This document shows positions 44,537 to 46,743 of a stretch of DNA of 46,743 nt, piece after piece (positions within the stretch are counted from its first letter, which is position 1; each line of letters begins with the position of its first letter). The notes beneath the pieces were generated by a model. That model did not search any database. It saw only the letters and a program-made list of their open reading frames with translations, and was not told where the DNA came from. The translations under genes were made by a program, and so were the position numbers. Origin of the DNA: Spirochaetota bacterium (GTDB lineage: Bacteria > Spirochaetota > UBA4802 > UBA5368); contig SCSX01000049.1 in NCBI GenBank assembly GCA_004297825.1, forward strand, positions 1-46,743. Direction: 5' to 3'.

Positions 44537-45184
44537 TTAGCTGAAATTTTTCAAGTATGATCTAATCTGCATTTTAAATAGCTCCTGGCTATATTGGACG
44601 CTCTTTTCCTTTTCCTTAAATTTTTTATCAAACTCTGCTACTTGACTATTATCAAAATTATAAACATCACTTTGCTTAATCTTCCATTTTTTATTTCCGA
44701 AGAATCCAGGCCGCGTCTCCAATACAAGTAATCCCAATGGAAATTCTCCATCCATATTACTTACGTTATAATCAATTCCATTTTTAAATCCATGCTTACA
44801 ATAATTGTGAGGATCACCATAAATTATTATTGCCGGAATATTTCTTTCTTGTACTATCATTTTTGTTTTTTCAATCAGCGCCGTACCAATTCCCTTCCTT
44901 TGATAGTCTGGGTGGACACAAAAAGGACCAAATGAAACAATTTCCACCTTTTCCTGGTCCTCTCCAATAAGCATGGATTTTGTATACATAATTGAACCAA
45001 CAATATTTCCTTCAATTTCCGCAACACAATCAAGGTCTTTAATAAAGTCTTTGTGATCGCGTAATATATGAGATAAATAGTGTTCATCACATCCAGGAAC
45101 ATATAAATTCCAAAATGCTTCTCTTGTTAATTCTTCGACTTTAGAATAATCTTGTTCATTTTCCAGACGAATTGTTATTTTCAT
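44537..45184 (-). CDS. GNAT-family N-acetyltransferase, AT-rich
   Basis: Cytoplasmic acetyltransferase, 215 residues. The acetyl-CoA-binding motif VHPDYQRKGIGTALIEKTK (core QRKGIGTALI, about residues 94-103) is intact, preceded by VEIVSFGPFCV. The protein begins MKITIRLENEQDYSKVEELTREAF, i.e. the usual GNAT opening. It resembles the predicted YhbS-like subgroup. AGGAGATGGC precedes ATG 45184. Base composition is much more AT-rich than the rest of the window, with many AAA/ATT codons, which points to horizontal transfer. Substrate unknown. Confidence 0.88.
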   Translation of the reverse strand: MKITIRLENEQDYSKVEELTREAFWNLYVPGCDEHYLSHILRDHKDFIKDLDCVAEIEGNIVGSIMYTKSMLIGEDQEKVEIVSFGPFCVHPDYQRKGIGTALIEKTKMIVQERNIPAIIIYGDPHNYCKHGFKNGIDYNVSNMDGEFPLGLLVLETRPGFFGNKKWKIKQSDVYNFDNSQVAEFDKKFKEKEKSVQYSQELFKMQIRSYLKNFS

Positions 45185-45243
45185 GCCATCTCCTATTCTG
45201 CGCGAAGCGTCCAGCTAATGATAGCGTCTAATTGACGGTATTT

Positions 45244-45256
45244 TTGCGAAACTGCC
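45244..45256 (+). repeat. Second copy of the MITE end sequence
   Basis: TTGCGAAACTGCC matches the inner right end of the element at 22909-23015 (in reverse orientation there). A 13-base match in 46 kb is unlikely by chance. It sits in a 117-bp gap between AT-rich genes. Confidence 0.45.
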
Positions 45257-45301
45257 CCAAGATATAATTTTTCTTATTCATCTTAGTTTAATTGCTAGGT
45301 G

Positions 45302-46405
45302 CTAAAGCTCACTTAAAATTTCTATTGGTACTTCCTCTTTTTTAATTAATTCATTCTTACTATTGAAATATTTTACTTCTTCTGATTGTTTGTATTTATC
45401 ATTTAAACAGACTTCTTTGTCATCTTTTTTAATACACCTCAAGCAAGATGTTTCATTGTATGATTCAATTCTATATATTTCCAAAGTATTAATATTTATT
45501 ACTGTTGTATATTTTTTAAAAAAACCGCCACAAGGTCTACCTTCGCCTGCTTGAATATAGAAAAAGGCATATTCATTATTTACTTTTTCTAAATATCCGA
45601 TGGATTTATTTTTGAAATCTGTATAAATCACTTTTCCATTTTTTGAAATTATATTTATACATCGAGATTCACCATAACCACTACAGCTACTTCCGGAGTT
45701 TGTTTTCGGATTTAAAGTGATTATTCGTATTTCTCCAATTACATTAAGTTCACATATTTTGGCATTGGCATCGTCAATAACTGTTTTTATAATTTTTTTA
45801 TCGACTGTTTCGGAATTTGAAATGCTTTCATCACCAGTAACCAGTTGCGAACTATAAATCCATCCTTTTTGTTTGCCAGTTGAAGTACGTGCTGTAACTT
45901 CAGCCCATCTGATCGGTATATATTTTACTTTTTCAATTTCTATTTTGATTGATTCAATTTGAACATTATCTACTGAATCAGCTATTCGACGACTTAGGAT
46001 ATCAGGTTTCTCATAAAGGATGAATGGCAAATCTCCATTCAGAAAACCACCAATTTCGTGGTGTTTGAATATCTCATAATCAGGATTAATTTTTAAGTCG
46101 CCAGAGAAAACCCAACCGCGTAAATCGTACCATGCAACTCGAACCCAGAATCCATTTTTATCATCAATATTAATTTCTGTTGATTGAGCTTCATGAAGTA
46201 TTAACATAGCCCCATATGGTAATACTTTAAGAACATTTGAATCCAATGTGGGCTGTTCTCTAATTTTAATGCCGTTTTTCGTTGAAACATACATATTCAT
46301 ACTTAGAGACAGTGGAAGACCGTTGTTCTTATTTTTATCAGCAGGATTCGCTTTACATCCAATTGTAAATAGCACAAAAACAAGAGTAAGACTAATAGTT
46401 CTCAC
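45302..46405 (-). CDS. SH3-domain lipoprotein, AT-rich, unknown function
   Basis: Outer-envelope lipoprotein, 367 residues from a GTG at 46405 placed by GGAGG five bases upstream; the signal then reads MRTISLTLVFVLFTIGC, a good lipobox. Earlier ATG starts lack a ribosome site. A bacterial SH3 domain (about 35-95; NGIKIREQPTLDSNVLKVLPYG and RVAWYDLRGWVFSGDL) is followed by a second SH3-like stretch (about 145-190, ending GWIYSSQLV) and a C-terminal domain of unknown type with paired cysteines (SSCSGYGESRC, ETSCLRCI). Strongly AT-rich codons suggest foreign origin. Confidence 0.85.
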   Translation of the reverse strand: MRTISLTLVFVLFTIGCKANPADKNKNNGLPLSLSMNMYVSTKNGIKIREQPTLDSNVLKVLPYGAMLILHEAQSTEINIDDKNGFWVRVAWYDLRGWVFSGDLKINPDYEIFKHHEIGGFLNGDLPFILYEKPDILSRRIADSVDNVQIESIKIEIEKVKYIPIRWAEVTARTSTGKQKGWIYSSQLVTGDESISNSETVDKKIIKTVIDDANAKICELNVIGEIRIITLNPKTNSGSSCSGYGESRCINIISKNGKVIYTDFKNKSIGYLEKVNNEYAFFYIQAGEGRPCGGFFKKYTTVININTLEIYRIESYNETSCLRCIKKDDKEVCLNDKYKQSEEVKYFNSKNELIKKEEVPIEILSEL

Positions 46406-46428
46406 TAGAACCTCCATTTTTAGCTTTG

Positions 46429-46567
46429 GCACACAACGTCCCTGGTGTATACGACGTTTTCACCGTAGCGATAGCGAAGGTGAAAATTTTCCGGGGCGCC
46501 CGTTTTCATATCTTGGGCGCGTAGGCCGAGGGCACAGCGACGAATCGTATGATGCTGTGTTATATGC
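46429..46567 (-). other. attC-like imperfect palindrome upstream of the AT-rich lipoprotein gene
   Basis: On the minus strand the 139-base stretch opens with GCATATAACACAGC and closes with CGTTGTGTGCC. ATATAAC pairs with GTTGTGT through two G-T pairs, and inner ATACGA pairs with TCGTAT. The middle contains GGGCGCCC and a TTTTCACC/GGTGAAAA hairpin. Size and nested boxes resemble an integron attC site, but the core triplets deviate from the consensus (RYYYAAC/GTTRRRY) by one base at each end. No integrase gene is in the window. Confidence 0.4.
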
Positions 46568-46627
46568 AGTCGCCCCGCCTCTTTTATAATATTCAAACGA
46601 AACACGGATGTTGAGCTTAAAATATTT

Positions 46628-46743
46628 GGCGCTTCAGGAAACCGTGTGGAAAACTGACAAAATGACGATACTGAAGATATGAAAGAGACTCTGGAAGAAT
46701 TTTACAATCATTTATTGGGAATAGAAAGCCCCTGGGAAGTGGA
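46628..46743 (+). mobile_element. Left end of a probable ISL3-family insertion sequence, cut by the window edge
   Basis: A GGCGCTTCAGGAAACC end-like sequence (from 46628) resembles ISL3-type terminal repeats. It is followed by the start of a transposase-like ORF. The right end is beyond the window. Confidence 0.5.
46679..46743 (+). CDS. Partial ISL3-type transposase, N-terminus only
   Basis: The open frame from ATG 46679 encodes MKETLEEFYNHLLGIESPWEV before the window ends (first residues only; 21 visible codons plus two bases). HLLGIESPWEV is like the start of ISL3-family transposases. The ribosome site is weak (GAAGAT). Confidence 0.55.
   Translation, partial: MKETLEEFYNHLLGIESPWEV

Noticed and set aside
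45185-45301. A third attC site between the two AT-rich genes
   Set aside because: CCTAGCAATTA and TCATTAGCTGG at the ends pair only with indels; the gap is better described as holding a MITE end remnant.
1-46743. tRNA, rRNA and CRISPR arrays
   Set aside because: No cloverleaf-like cluster, rRNA motif or regularly spaced direct repeats was noticed on reading; a tRNAscan or CRISPR finder run would be decisive.

Overview
The window is dense, high-G+C bacterial chromosome (roughly 60% by eye) from a Gram-negative organism with many secreted lipoproteins, chemoreceptors, a class III cyclase and a diguanylate cyclase. The repertoire fits an environmental spirochaete (Spirochaetota) best, but no rRNA or other marker gene is present, so the phylum is an inference. 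No tRNA, rRNA or CRISPR array was seen.

Region 1 (1-16 kb) looks like a phosphate region. A PhoR-type kinase gene (cut by the window start) converges on a pstS-pstC-pstA-pstB1-pstB2-phoU operon. The two PstB ATPases carry complementary defects: one lacks the Q-loop Gln and H-loop His, the other lacks the LSGGQ signature. A heterodimer would therefore have one consensus and one degenerate ATP site. Next come a GH13 alpha-glucosidase, a PHP-phosphoesterase/GT4-glycosyltransferase fusion, an alpha/beta hydrolase and an OlsB-like ornithine-lipid acyltransferase. A class III cyclase and a second pstC-pstA pair, without its own binding protein or ATPase, close the region. The gene set suggests phosphate-starvation membrane lipid remodelling (inference).

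Region 2 (16-38 kb) is mostly ordinary metabolism and signalling: a LOG-thiE operon, mgtE, a penicillin-acylase-family Ntn hydrolase, an odd small ferredoxin, and an IclR regulator divergent from a LarA-type nickel racemase. A strong promoter/palindrome module and a MITE-like element lie between the last two. Two similar chemoreceptors, an exported amidohydrolase, two acyl-CoA synthetases, an APC permease and a membrane GGDEF protein follow.

Region 3 (37.7-44.3 kb) encodes envelope proteins: a small ORF coupled to a lipoprotein-like hydrolase, a three-gene operon with a heparanase-like GH79 enzyme, and a secreted EndoU-type nuclease followed 3 nt later by a small acidic protein (a possible toxin/immunity pair).

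Region 4 (44.4-46.7 kb) is strikingly AT-rich and accessory. It has a GNAT acetyltransferase and an SH3-domain lipoprotein, both on the minus strand, separated by palindromic and attC-like sequences. It ends in the left end of what looks like an ISL3-type insertion sequence cut by the window edge.
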